Source: Microcoleus vaginatus WJT46-NPBG5
Lineage (GTDB): Bacteria > Cyanobacteriota > Cyanobacteriia > Cyanobacteriales > Oscillatoriaceae
Reading direction: 5' to 3'
DNA: 64,000 bases
Assembly (NCBI GenBank): GCA_019359355.1
Contig: JAHHHM010000003.1
Location: 248,001 to 312,000 of the forward strand
Shown here: piece after piece, positions 44,502 through 53,732 of the stretch
Layout of the letters: every line of letters begins with the position of its first letter
Numbering within the stretch: position 1 is the first letter of the stretch
Made by a program: the position numbers and the translations under genes
Notes under the pieces: model-generated
What the model was told of the DNA's origin: nothing
Database searches by the model: none
Seen by the model: only the letters and a program-made list of their open reading frames with translations

Positions 44502-45491
44502 TTAATCGTGAATTGTGCCATCTGGCATTGTTGCGCCGGTTAAAATTGCCTCTTGCCAATCAATTGATTCTAAGTATGCCCCCCGTAGGCTAGCGCCACT
44601 CAAATCTGTCCCACGCATTCCCGCAACATTCAAATTTGCTCCCCACAAATAAGCTTCGCGCAAACTCGCCCAACTCAAATCTGCATTATGTAAACTTGCC
44701 TTATTTAAATTTGCGCCAGTCAAGTCTGCTTCACTTAAATTTGCCTCACTTAAATCTGCTTTACTCAAGTTTGCTTCACATAAATCGGCTTTTGTGAGAG
44801 AAGCTTTATGCAAATTTGCGGCGTGTAAGTTTGTGCGAGACAAAAGTGTCACACGTAACTGAGCTGAACTTAAATTTGCCGCAGATAAATTCGCTCCGCT
44901 GAGATTCGCGCCACTCAGTTTTGTGTCACTTAAATTTACCCCATCCAAATCTACTCCATTCAAATTGACGCCATTAAGATAAGCGCCCCTTAAATTCACT
45001 CCATTTAATGACACACCCCGCAACTGAGCGCCACTTAATCTCGCTCCACTCAGGTTTGCCCAATTTAAATTCGCTTCCTTTAAATTGGCAGAACGCAAAT
45101 TAATTCCTCGTAAGTCTGCGCCACATAAATTGATGCCATGCAAGTTAGACAAGCTCAAGTTAACTCCCGAAAGAATTGCCCCACTTAGTTTTGCTTCACT
45201 CAGAAGCGACTTCACTAAATAAGCTCCCTTTAAATTAGCTTTTGTTAAGTCGGCTTCTGTGAGTCTTGCTTCATTTATCTTGGCAAAACTCAAATCTGCC
45301 CGATTTAGAAAAGCACCCGACAAGTTTGCTCCTGTAAGAATTGCCCGACTGAGGTTAGCGGCGGATAAGTACGCCCCTGAAAAGTTGGCTCTTGCTAAGT
45401 TTGCTCTCTCTAAGTTGACCCCAATCAGATTTGCCTCTGTAAAGTCTCTTTCGCCGGCTGCATATCGGCTCAACAATTCTTCAACGTGCAT
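44502..45491 (-). CDS. Pentapeptide-repeat protein A
   Basis: The 329-residue protein is almost entirely made of A(N/D)LXX pentapeptides from residue 20 to 310 (for example ANLSGAFLNRADL, ANLNWANLSGARL), which form a right-handed quadrilateral beta-helix. A 17-residue cap MHVEELLSRYAAGERDF starts it, and the end reads TGATMPDGTIHD. The cap, order and end match the protein encoded at 46278-47282, so the two are paralogues. There is no signal peptide or membrane segment, so it is probably cytosolic. Function is unknown; some relatives mimic DNA. Confidence 0.93.
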   Translation of the reverse strand: MHVEELLSRYAAGERDFTEANLIGVNLERANLARANFSGAYLSAANLSRAILTGANLSGAFLNRADLSFAKINEARLTEADLTKANLKGAYLVKSLLSEAKLSGAILSGVNLSLSNLHGINLCGADLRGINLRSANLKEANLNWANLSGARLSGAQLRGVSLNGVNLRGAYLNGVNLNGVDLDGVNLSDTKLSGANLSGANLSAANLSSAQLRVTLLSRTNLHAANLHKASLTKADLCEANLSKADLSEANLSEADLTGANLNKASLHNADLSWASLREAYLWGANLNVAGMRGTDLSGASLRGAYLESIDWQEAILTGATMPDGTIHD

Positions 45492-45921
45492 ATCATCTGC
45501 CCCTCGGTTTCGCTCAAGTAAAGGACTTTGTTTTTAGTTATCAATTGCCCTAACTAATCGTCCTTAAACTTTAAATATTTGGCTATTCTTGAATCTTAAT
45601 ACTTATAATTATAGGGAAAATTGTATCCAAAAATCTATACCGACACAGATGTTACTAGCGGTTAAATCTATAAAAATTGCGCTAGATTTCTGTAACCGGC
45701 ACAAAGAAAGTGAGGGCCACCCTATCTGTGCCGGCACCTCACCTGAGTCTTAAAATCCCAGTTTTTTGGCAGTGACTAATTTTGTTGCCGGCACCAAACA
45801 ACCGCAAAAAGGGGGATTCTCAGCCAGAAACTTATAAATCGGCAATCTGTAATTCGACCGATTTCTCTGACTTTATCTCCAAATATAATGTGGGAGAAAA
45901 ACATTGAACAGGAGAAAACCC
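45492..45921. other. Gap without recognisable features
   Basis: About 430 AT-rich bases lie between the divergent pentapeptide gene A and the HVA1 gene, which presumably hold both promoters. No conserved element or RNA was recognised. Confidence 0.5.
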
Positions 45922-46137
45922 TTGACAGAGGAATTCAAAAAAGGCGACCGCGTTGAGTGGAAAACCTCACAAGGCAAAACAACCGGCCAGGTAAAGAAAA
46001 AGCTCACCTCACCCACAGATATTAAAGGGCATCACGTCGCCGCCTCAAAAGAAAATCCAGAGTACCTCGTTGAGAGCGAAAAAACCGGCAAAGAAGCCGC
46101 CCACAAACCTGACGCCCTTGAAAAGGTAGAAGAGTAA
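45922..46137 (+). CDS. Hypervirulence-associated (HVA1/DUF2945) TUDOR-like protein
   Basis: The start is taken at TTG 45922, which has CAGGAGA eight bases upstream, giving 72 residues. The domain shows FKKGDRVEWKTSQGKTTGQV, a SH3-like barrel start, and PEYLVESEKTGKEAAHKP, as in the DUF2945/HVA1 family. Members bind unknown partners and are common in bacteria. It precedes the convergent pentapeptide gene B. Confidence 0.8.
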   Translation: MTEEFKKGDRVEWKTSQGKTTGQVKKKLTSPTDIKGHHVAASKENPEYLVESEKTGKEAAHKPDALEKVEE

Positions 46138-46277
46138 TCCCAGCGCCATGAATAAAAATGGTAGATCCGTCATTGACGAATTTCACCAAGTTGTCAACAT
46201 GACGCTCTCTGAGGACTGTTGGAATCCAAACTTTAACTTTAGACAGTCCAAGTTTCACCGTTTGCAGAAAGCGCTCG

Positions 46278-47282
46278 CTAAGCGCAAAGCCGGCCATCCG
46301 GCATCACCACTCCATCAAAGATCGCATTGCGCCAGTTTGCGCCGGTAATTGCCGCATCCCGTAGGCTAGCTCCCCGGAGGTCTGCCCCCTCAAAGTTAGC
46401 CCCATCCAGCTCTGCACCCCAGAGGTACGCACCCTGTAGGTTGGCCCCGGTTAAATCGGCCCCAGCAAGGTTGGCCAAGTTTAAGTTGGCCCCGCTCAAG
46501 TCTGCATTCCTTAAGTCTGCTTCCCGTAAATCAGTTTTCATCAAATTGGCCCCATTGAAGTGACCGCCTTTGAGGATACTCTGATGCAAGTCTGCCTGTT
46601 TGAGATTGCCGTTTTCAAAGCTAACTAAGCGCAATTGAGCGCCGGTTAAATCGGCACCGGCAACGTTCACTCCGCTTAATTTGGCTCCGTTGAGTTTGAC
46701 CTCACTCATCTCAAGTCCGCTGAAATTGACGCCTTCAAGATTAAGTCCATTCAGAAATGCTCGACTCAGTTTAACTCCATTGAGCTGTGCCCCTTTCAGG
46801 GAGGCTCCGCTCAATCTCGCGCCACTGAGGTTTGCCCAGTTCAGGTTTGCGCCGGCTAGATTAGCTGAGCGCAGGTTAATGCCATTGAGGTTCGCTCCAC
46901 ACAGGTTAACTCCCGGCAAATTAGCGCGATAAAGACTAACCCAGCTGAGGATGGCTCCACTGAGTTTAGCGCCTGTGAGATCCACGTTAGCGAGTTGCGC
47001 CCCTCTAAGATCAGCTTTTGTCAGGTCTGCTTCTATGAGGTTGCTTCCCTTCAGCTTGATAAAACTCATATCGGCCCCGTACAAGAAGGCTCCATTTAAT
47101 TCAGTTTCAAGCAGGGAGGAGCGACTTAAATCGGTTCTTGCCAGAGAGGCTTCTTTTAGATTTGCGCCGGATAGGTTGACGCTTGCCAGTGTGGCTCCAA
47201 TTAAGTTGGCCTCTGCTAAGTTGGCTCCCTTAAAATCTCTCTCGCCAGCAGTGTAACGCTTAATCAGTTCATATTCATTCAT
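46278..47282 (-). CDS. Pentapeptide-repeat protein B
   Basis: The product has 334 residues. The cap MNEYELIKRYTAGERDF is followed by uninterrupted pentapeptides such as ANLIGATLASVNLSGANL and ending GVVMPDGRLCA. Large blocks align with pentapeptide protein A, including GVNLCGANLNGINLRSANL versus GINLCGADLRGINLRSANL and NLNWANLSGARLSGA in both, in the same order. The pair therefore arose by duplication and diverged. It should form a long beta-helix rod; no partner is evident. Confidence 0.93.
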   Translation of the reverse strand: MNEYELIKRYTAGERDFKGANLAEANLIGATLASVNLSGANLKEASLARTDLSRSSLLETELNGAFLYGADMSFIKLKGSNLIEADLTKADLRGAQLANVDLTGAKLSGAILSWVSLYRANLPGVNLCGANLNGINLRSANLAGANLNWANLSGARLSGASLKGAQLNGVKLSRAFLNGLNLEGVNFSGLEMSEVKLNGAKLSGVNVAGADLTGAQLRLVSFENGNLKQADLHQSILKGGHFNGANLMKTDLREADLRNADLSGANLNLANLAGADLTGANLQGAYLWGAELDGANFEGADLRGASLRDAAITGANWRNAIFDGVVMPDGRLCA

Positions 47283-47641
47283 ATTTTCTCTCTCCTAGGT
47301 GATGCCGGTAAGCCTCTTCAAAGGCTATAGTTCCCAGATACTTAGCAGGGATCGCAATTAAAACGTCAACAAATATAACAAGTTCAAGGCGATGCCTTAA
47401 GGCCGGCTGGAGCGGGTCTCTCTTCCATCTGTGGCGATGGCTGATGCCGGCGGTAAAAAGTTTCTGTTTATATTTATTCATAACAAAACGAGTCCTAAGA
47501 TCTAGTCAATAGACCTCAGAACTCGCGTTTCTACCATATTTAAGTTGGAGACGCTAGATTTTTAATCCCTCTTTTTACAGAAGGTTTGAGTTCCTGTAAA
47601 CGTTCAGCGACTCAAACAGTACCAACTCAGTTAGAGGAGTG

Positions 47642-48793
47642 TTAGAGCGCGCTCCGAACTATCTCTAGAAAGCGCCGCCCGTAAGCTGCTACTCGTTCTT
47701 TATTCTCTTGTTTCGCGATATTTTCCCTGTCTAAATCTGGGCCTGGTTTAAAAGTAGACCAAGCAAGAGATATCAGGTCTGCGAGTTGTTCAGCATTACC
47801 GCGCTCAAAAAAGTGAGAATAGGGAGGATTTTGCTCAATGTGCACCGGAAAATCAGAAATCAACATGGGTTTTCCGAGGGTTCGAGAGTCTTCTACCACC
47901 GTACTCCACCCTTCAAATAAAGAAGGTTGAATGACTGCTAGACTTCTCCGCATCAGTTGAATTTGATCGATGCGAGGAATCAGCCCTAATGTGCGAAATT
48001 GATCGTTAAGGTCTAATTCTTTGATACGGGCGAGGAGTTGGTTAGAATATTCAGGATTGCGACGATCTTGTAGGCTGCCGGTGCAAGCAACAATTGGCTT
48101 AATTCCTTGTTGTTTAAGTAAGCCTAAAGCTTCAATAATTACGGTATGATCTTTGTGTTTCCAAAACTGATTGCTCACCAAAAAGAATTGATCCGGCAGT
48201 TCGTATTTTGCTTGGATTTGTTTGGGATCTCCCTGAAGCCATTCTGGTTCTAAGAAACTCGCAAAGGTCATTACTGCACTGCGGGAAGCAGCGTCTGGAT
48301 AAAGATGCTTGAAGTCATTCTGCGCCATCTGACTGCTGAGGATGACAACAGGAGCGACTTCAGCCATTTTTTTATGCTTGATATCGCGATCTGCAATTTC
48401 TTCTGGGGAAAAAAGGTGGGGGAGATGATAGTGCTGAAAGTCAGGAATCCAAGCGCCCCAGCGATAGGGAGCACGTGCGCCGGCAAGTTCTGGGTAGACA
48501 AAATCAACCTTTTGGGGGTTGAGCATCTGTAGCGGAATGAAGGAAAAGCGCTCAGCTAAACCTTTACAAATTTTAAGGTATCGCCGGTCAAAAACATTTC
48601 TGGCATAAATTTGGTCAACGTAAGGACGCATCGGCTCAGCTAATTCTAAGTTAGATGAGTAAACGCCTACGCTCAATTTAATTTGGTCTTTTTCCTCTTT
48701 TGGTAAACTGGCAATTGCGCGAGCTAAATTTTGAATGTAGAGCGCTCCTCCTATCCACCCAGAGTCACCCAACATATTTAAACAAATGTGCAT
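47642..48793 (-). CDS. Glycosyltransferase family 1 (GT-B)
   Basis: From ATG 48793 (AGGGGGAATT just upstream) the product has 383 residues; an earlier in-frame start at 48826 is less supported. The N-terminal domain begins MHICLNMLGDSGWIGGALYI. The GT-B C-terminal domain has FFLVSNQFWKHKDHTVIIEA, IKPIVACTGSLQDRRNPEY, FRTLGLIPRIDQIQLMRR and the E-x7-E-like PSLFEGWSTVVEDSRTLGKP. It transfers a sugar from a nucleotide donor, probably in exopolysaccharide assembly, given the neighbours. Confidence 0.9.
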   Translation of the reverse strand: MHICLNMLGDSGWIGGALYIQNLARAIASLPKEEKDQIKLSVGVYSSNLELAEPMRPYVDQIYARNVFDRRYLKICKGLAERFSFIPLQMLNPQKVDFVYPELAGARAPYRWGAWIPDFQHYHLPHLFSPEEIADRDIKHKKMAEVAPVVILSSQMAQNDFKHLYPDAASRSAVMTFASFLEPEWLQGDPKQIQAKYELPDQFFLVSNQFWKHKDHTVIIEALGLLKQQGIKPIVACTGSLQDRRNPEYSNQLLARIKELDLNDQFRTLGLIPRIDQIQLMRRSLAVIQPSLFEGWSTVVEDSRTLGKPMLISDFPVHIEQNPPYSHFFERGNAEQLADLISLAWSTFKPGPDLDRENIAKQENKERVAAYGRRFLEIVRSAL

Positions 48794-48912
48794 AATTCCC
48801 CCTTTTAATCCTACTTTTTCAGTCACAACAAATTAATTGGAACTACCCAAATTTAAACTTCCTAAAAAGCTCATTAATTTGGGCAGATAGTTTAGTGATT
48901 ACAGTGTAAATC

Positions 48913-49827
48913 CTACAAGTTGACTAAGGTTTTTATTCCTTCATCAAGACTGATTGTCGGCTCCCAGCCGGTTAGGGACTTTAACTTAGAAATGTCTGCA
49001 AGCAAATGCATTCTTTCCACTTTTCTGACTCGAGCCGGTTCTACCTCAATTAAAATTTCTTCTCCAATTTGGCGCTCAAAAGCTTTAACAACATCGACAA
49101 CTGAATACTCAATGCCCCTACCCAAATTGAAAATGTCAATTTCTTTAGCAAAATTTTCTAACAGTAAAATTACTGCTTTTGCCATATCATACGTGTGGAT
49201 AAAATCTCTTTTCGGTTCCAAGTTTCCTAACTTAATCTTTCTGAGTCCTGAATTAATTTGCTGTTGAATTTCAGGAATTAAGTGGGGGTTTGTTTCATTA
49301 GGGCCGAAAGCATTGAAGAAGCGACAAATGATCGTAGGAACAGAGGTCTGCAAATAAAACTCATTCATTAAATGTTCGCCAACGAGCTTCGACAATCCAT
49401 AAATATCCATCGGTTGCAGCGGTTGGGTTTCCGGTATCGCATGGTCGCAGATCGGATAAACTGCTGCCGTAGAAGCAAAAAATATCTTTTCTAAGTTTTT
49501 AAGTTCTTTCGCCGCCTTTAAAATATTGATCGTTCCTTTGGTGTTGACATTGCTAGATTCAAAAGGATTTTGGTTGCAGTAAGGGATAAAGTGGATAGCT
49601 GCAAGATGTATAATCCAAGCGGGCTCGATTTCAAGAATAGTCTTTCTGACTTCTTCTGCGTTTAAGATATCCAAATTATAAAAATTGGTATCTGGAACTT
49701 TGATGAAGTCTCGATTTCCAAAAGATAAATTGTCAATTACAGAGATTTCATAGCTCAGTTTTTGCAGTTCAGAAATTAGAGCAGAGCCAATAAAACCTGC
49801 TCCTCCAGTCACTAAAACTTTCTTCAT
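48913..49827 (-). CDS. NAD-dependent epimerase/dehydratase (UDP-glucose 4-epimerase-like)
   Basis: This 304-residue extended SDR protein has the NAD loop VLVTGGAGFIGSALI, a catalytic serine region FFASTAAVYP, and the YGLSKLVGE tyrosine-lysine pair. ICRFFNAFGPNETNPHLIPE and RDFIHTYDMAKA are typical of nucleotide-sugar epimerases. It probably makes an activated sugar for the surrounding polysaccharide genes. It starts 8 bases after the methyltransferase stop, so the two are in one operon. Confidence 0.9.
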   Translation of the reverse strand: MKKVLVTGGAGFIGSALISELQKLSYEISVIDNLSFGNRDFIKVPDTNFYNLDILNAEEVRKTILEIEPAWIIHLAAIHFIPYCNQNPFESSNVNTKGTINILKAAKELKNLEKIFFASTAAVYPICDHAIPETQPLQPMDIYGLSKLVGEHLMNEFYLQTSVPTIICRFFNAFGPNETNPHLIPEIQQQINSGLRKIKLGNLEPKRDFIHTYDMAKAVILLLENFAKEIDIFNLGRGIEYSVVDVVKAFERQIGEEILIEVEPARVRKVERMHLLADISKLKSLTGWEPTISLDEGIKTLVNL

Positions 49828-49835
49828 TTGCTTGC

Positions 49836-50690
49836 TTAGTTTTGGGGTTTAACAGCGACGAATGTGTAAAGACGACCAGGTGAGTGATCTCGCCAGGTGC
49901 GAAACCGATTAACTAAAGCGATAAAGCTGTCTTGCGAAGCTAACGCCTTAGCAACAGATCTACCGGCATATTTCTGCAAGAGAGCAGCAATTCTTTCTTG
50001 ATTCTTCCCTTTTGTTGTTGGGAAATAATTAATCACCGACTCTTGAGGGCCATAAACATTTTTAATGGTGAAGCCGGCATCGATCATAGCCTGACGATAC
50101 TGTTTAAGCAAAAATGCATTTTCTCCGCCATAGAGTGCATGAAGCGGATGCGAGGTAAGAAAAGCATCTAAATCTTCTGACTTAGAAATTACGTGTTCCC
50201 GCGTGGCAATCAGCACCCCACCCGGACGTAAAACTCTAGCGAGTTCTCGACATAATTGATTGAGATCCGCTGCGTGGTGCAAAACCTGACGACCGTGGAC
50301 AATATCGAAACTTGCATTTTCAAACGGTAATTTTTCCCCAAAAGATTCCACAACATTAATGGGAAGATTGGCTTCTTGAGAAAGTTGTTTGATTGCGCCG
50401 GCTCCCACAATATTACTCGGATCAGGCTCTAAGGCTGTTACCGCACACCCTGCACTGGCAAAGGCATAACTGGCAATTCCATTGCCGGCTCCCAGATCCA
50501 GAACTTTCCCTGGTATCCAAGTTGACAAAAGTTCACAAACAGCTAGCCATTCCTCACTGTCAGCAAACCGCTTAGCGGCTCCTATTAAAGGCTGATCGTA
50601 ATAACAAGCCTTGATCAATTCTTCTTGACCAGGCTGAGACTTCAACCATTGAACTGCCTCTTCCCAAGTTAAAGCTTTTTCATTCATCAT
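49836..50690 (-). CDS. Class I SAM-dependent methyltransferase
   Basis: The product has 284 residues. The SAM-binding motif I is GKVLDLGAGNGIASYAFASAG at about 73-94, followed by VTALEPDPSNIVGAG, ENASFDIVHGRQVLHHAAD (motifs post-I and II), and LARVLRPGGVLIATREHVI. The N-terminal extension and the C-terminal part suggest a small-molecule or sugar methyltransferase. It lies in the polysaccharide locus, upstream of the epimerase and probably cotranscribed with it. Confidence 0.9.
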   Translation of the reverse strand: MMNEKALTWEEAVQWLKSQPGQEELIKACYYDQPLIGAAKRFADSEEWLAVCELLSTWIPGKVLDLGAGNGIASYAFASAGCAVTALEPDPSNIVGAGAIKQLSQEANLPINVVESFGEKLPFENASFDIVHGRQVLHHAADLNQLCRELARVLRPGGVLIATREHVISKSEDLDAFLTSHPLHALYGGENAFLLKQYRQAMIDAGFTIKNVYGPQESVINYFPTTKGKNQERIAALLQKYAGRSVAKALASQDSFIALVNRFRTWRDHSPGRLYTFVAVKPQN

Positions 50691-51169
50691 TTAACTTCCT
50701 TGGACTAAAACGGACATAGGTTTGATTTTTCTGAACTTAGTATGTCTAGGCAACATTTTGGATAAATTGAGAACCAAATATGATAATAGCACCTTCACTT
50801 CTTCTTGCCAGTTTGGCAGATGAAATCAAACTCGCGCTTTTGCGCTTTAAGGAAGTGCCAAGTTGCTAACCAAAATAAAGCTAAACACTAGAATGTCAGG
50901 GTCTCATATCTTCCTGGGGATTTTGCTTCAGAGTCTTCATATTTATTTACAGAGAACCGGACTTTCTCACAACATACGTGCCATCTATGAGCAGCTCAGT
51001 CATTCAGCGCGTTGCCTCAAAAATTCTTTTCCTATGCTAACCTCTGACACAGCGAAGCGCCACATCGAGCAGATGCCGGCTAAATAATTTAGACAGCTTC
51101 AGTAGAGCCGGTGAACCCCAATAGAACCCTGTTATCTCTCAAACCTGTTTGAGGACACTCTCAAAAAAA
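50691..51169. other. Gap inside the polysaccharide locus
   Basis: About 480 bases lie between the methyltransferase and glycosyltransferase genes. A 74-codon plus-strand frame at 50863-51087 has no ribosome-binding site or recognisable product. I see no conserved element. Confidence 0.45.
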
Positions 51170-52096
51170 TTAAACCTTTAAGGCTTTCTTAATTCTTCTC
51201 TTAACCCGTTTGATTACGCTCGGAGCGTAATCATAACAAACATTTTGAGTGACTCGATCAGCCGACCAATTGCGAATAACCCCGCTTGGATGTTTTAGAG
51301 GAAAACTCATCGCTTCAACCGACATATTAGCAGTTTGACTGTTGGGGTTAGCAGTATGAGTTGCGTCTTCACCAAAGCCAATGTTTGAAACTAAATTTTC
51401 CTTAGGAGTGATACTCAGGGCATTTTGAACCCAACAGGCATATGTCCATCTAAAGCCCCAATTATTCACTGTATTATCATAAGAAACTTGAAACGCACTT
51501 TTCCAAGCGTTAACGGCTTCAGTCTCTATAAGCATATCTTTTAGGAAATCTCCCTCTCGAAGTTGTGGCCACAGCTTCATTTCAATATCATAATATTGCC
51601 ATGCCCTTCGCCAGGTCGCCCATCCCCAGATGTGGGGATAACGAGAAAAATAGTAGCTATCGTCAGTCACTTTATTACCAAATTGATAACTCGTTCCACT
51701 GACGCACATGATTCGCTTATCATCTCGATATTTTTCGAGTAGCTCATCACAAAAGCGGAAGAATGTCGGGTGAGGCAAGCAGTCATCTTCCAAAATAATT
51801 GCTTCTTCAACTGTGTCAAAAACCCAATCTAATCCGCTAGAAACTCGATCTTTACACCCTAAATTGATGTCAGAATAATTTGTCAGAACTTGACAGTTCC
51901 AATCAACGCGGTCAATAATTGCACGCGCGGCAGCGCACTTTGCTGCTTCACCGGCTTTGTCAGGACGAGGGCCATCAGAAATCACCAAAAGCTTTGACGG
52001 TTGTGCTTGGCGAATGGCCTCAAACACCTTTTCAGTGGTATCAGGCCGATTGAATATAATCAAGGCAATCGGAGTTTTTACTTGCCAATCAGCCAT
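51170..52096 (-). CDS. Glycosyltransferase family 2-like (GT-A)
   Basis: The product has 308 residues. The N-terminus PIALIIFNRPDTTEKVFEAI and LLVISDGPRP, followed by the DxD-like EEAIILEDDCLPHPTFFRFC, mark a GT-A fold transferase. The central part has the unusual Trp-rich segment YPHIWGWATWRRAWQYYD, seen in a family often annotated as hemolytic-protein or glycosyltransferase A-type. The basic C-terminus (KRVKRRIKKALK) may touch the membrane. It probably builds the polysaccharide repeat unit. Confidence 0.83.
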   Translation of the reverse strand: MADWQVKTPIALIIFNRPDTTEKVFEAIRQAQPSKLLVISDGPRPDKAGEAAKCAAARAIIDRVDWNCQVLTNYSDINLGCKDRVSSGLDWVFDTVEEAIILEDDCLPHPTFFRFCDELLEKYRDDKRIMCVSGTSYQFGNKVTDDSYYFSRYPHIWGWATWRRAWQYYDIEMKLWPQLREGDFLKDMLIETEAVNAWKSAFQVSYDNTVNNWGFRWTYACWVQNALSITPKENLVSNIGFGEDATHTANPNSQTANMSVEAMSFPLKHPSGVIRNWSADRVTQNVCYDYAPSVIKRVKRRIKKALKV

Positions 52097-52249
52097 TTAA
52101 AATTCTCCATTATTCTTTCAGTGTTGCTACTTTTATTCTGTGGCTAAGCCCCCAGAAACTTGCGGCTCAGATTTAAGCTAGATAAAGGTAAAAATCTTAT
52201 TTATAACCTGTTATTTATTATCTAGCTGCTCTATTTAAAACCTCGATTT

Positions 52250-53602
52250 CTAGAACTTTGACTTTATATTAAACAAATCTTTTGGATTTTTAATAAAGTC
52301 AATTAAAAAAAGTGCTCTAGTCTGCCTTATAAATATTACCCGTGTTTTTGGATAAAAAGCATTCGCTCCATAAGCTGCAAATGCTTGGGCAATTACCGTA
52401 GCAATGCCGGCACCCAACCCTCCATAGGTAGGAATTAACAGAAAATTGAAGAATACATTAACCACTGCCCCAACAGCCGTTGTTGAAGCTGAAAACCTAA
52501 TTAAACCTTCTGTAATTAACCAAGGACCTCGTGCTAGGCCCAAGGAGACAAATAATCCAGCCCAAACAAGAACTGCTAACGGTAAAGACGCCTCAGCATA
52601 CTCTTCTCCAGCAAGAATCTTTATAATGTATCCCGATAAAAAAGTTATAGGAATCGCTGCGCTGTAAGATACCACCGCCATTAAATTTAAAAGCTTTTGT
52701 ACTCGGTCATAATATAATTCTTCACTAACTTCCTTAGCTTTAACGATGGATGGGAAAACAGATTGAATAATTGCACCCGGAATAAAGTACCACATTTCTG
52801 AAATTTTTACTGCAATCGAATAATCTCCCACCTCGCCTATGCTTCTCATTTGCCCCAACATTACCTGATCAATTCGCATATAAATCATAATGACGAAACC
52901 CGATAAAATCAGCGGCCAGCTATCTTTTAGTAATTCCTTAGCCCGCCTAAAACTGAATCGCCATGCCTTTAATAAATGCCCTCTCCATTGATAGGTAATC
53001 CCCAAAGCTATTGCTGACAAGATTTTTTCTGCTGTCAGCGCCCATGAAAAGCCAATCAGCGGTGCTCGCATTTGAATCAAGGTAATTTTGACCGCGTTGA
53101 TGATCACATAAGCTGAATTCGTAGACCAAACAGTATATTTAGATTGAACTTGCGATTGAAACCAAAAATCGATCACATCAAAGCATAGAAAAACCGTTCC
53201 TGTTGCGGCAGCTGCTACTAACGAAAAGGTTCTGTTATCTGTAGGGTTTAAAAATCCCAGCGTTCCTAGTGTTAAAAATAATGTGAGCAAACCTCCTAGG
53301 AGTTTGAGAACAAAGGCAGTTCCGAGGGTTTCTTCTTTACAAGATGGGTCACGAGCGAGGTCGCGGACTACGATTTGACCTAATCCGAGTGTGGCAATTG
53401 GACTAAACAGCCCGACAAAGGCAATTGCATAATTGAGGAGGCCATATTCCTCTTTGCCTAAGTAACGCGCGACCCAAAACCCTACTACTAGACCTAGGCC
53501 CATTTGTAAGAATTTTTCTGCAAACAACCAAGCTGTGTTTGCAATAACTTTACGCAAACCTGGACTGAGCTTTTTAGTGAACGCCGTGAGCTTGTTTAAC
53601 AT
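52250..53602 (-). CDS. Oligosaccharide flippase (MATE/MVF family)
   Basis: The membrane protein has 450 residues and about 12 hydrophobic segments. The opening KVIANTAWLFAEKFLQMGLGL, the GYLNYAIAFVGLFSPIATLG segment and the RDLARDP cytoplasmic loop are typical of Wzx-type lipid-linked oligosaccharide flippases. It should move undecaprenyl-linked repeat units across the plasma membrane for assembly by the adjacent polymerase. It is 130 bases downstream of the ligase-family gene on the same strand. Confidence 0.92.
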   Translation of the reverse strand: MLNKLTAFTKKLSPGLRKVIANTAWLFAEKFLQMGLGLVVGFWVARYLGKEEYGLLNYAIAFVGLFSPIATLGLGQIVVRDLARDPSCKEETLGTAFVLKLLGGLLTLFLTLGTLGFLNPTDNRTFSLVAAAATGTVFLCFDVIDFWFQSQVQSKYTVWSTNSAYVIINAVKITLIQMRAPLIGFSWALTAEKILSAIALGITYQWRGHLLKAWRFSFRRAKELLKDSWPLILSGFVIMIYMRIDQVMLGQMRSIGEVGDYSIAVKISEMWYFIPGAIIQSVFPSIVKAKEVSEELYYDRVQKLLNLMAVVSYSAAIPITFLSGYIIKILAGEEYAEASLPLAVLVWAGLFVSLGLARGPWLITEGLIRFSASTTAVGAVVNVFFNFLLIPTYGGLGAGIATVIAQAFAAYGANAFYPKTRVIFIRQTRALFLIDFIKNPKDLFNIKSKF

Positions 53603-53732
53603 TAGAAGTTTTCAACTTGTTTCAAAAAAGATAATTGTTGAGGACTAGATAAGCCGGCAGCCTAGTGATATGGCCACCGCTCTAACTTTCCATGATTTGC
53701 CGGCACCCACCCGCTCTTAATAGATGCCTTGA

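Noticed and set aside
46148-46348. 66-codon plus-strand frame after the HVA1 gene
   Set aside because: Its last third is antisense to the pentapeptide gene B and it has no recognisable product. A real short gene cannot be fully excluded.
47275-47481. 68-codon minus-strand frame before pentapeptide gene B
   Set aside because: No ribosome-binding site and no recognisable product. It overlaps the next start by a few bases and may be a decayed cap of a third paralogue, noted as a finding only.
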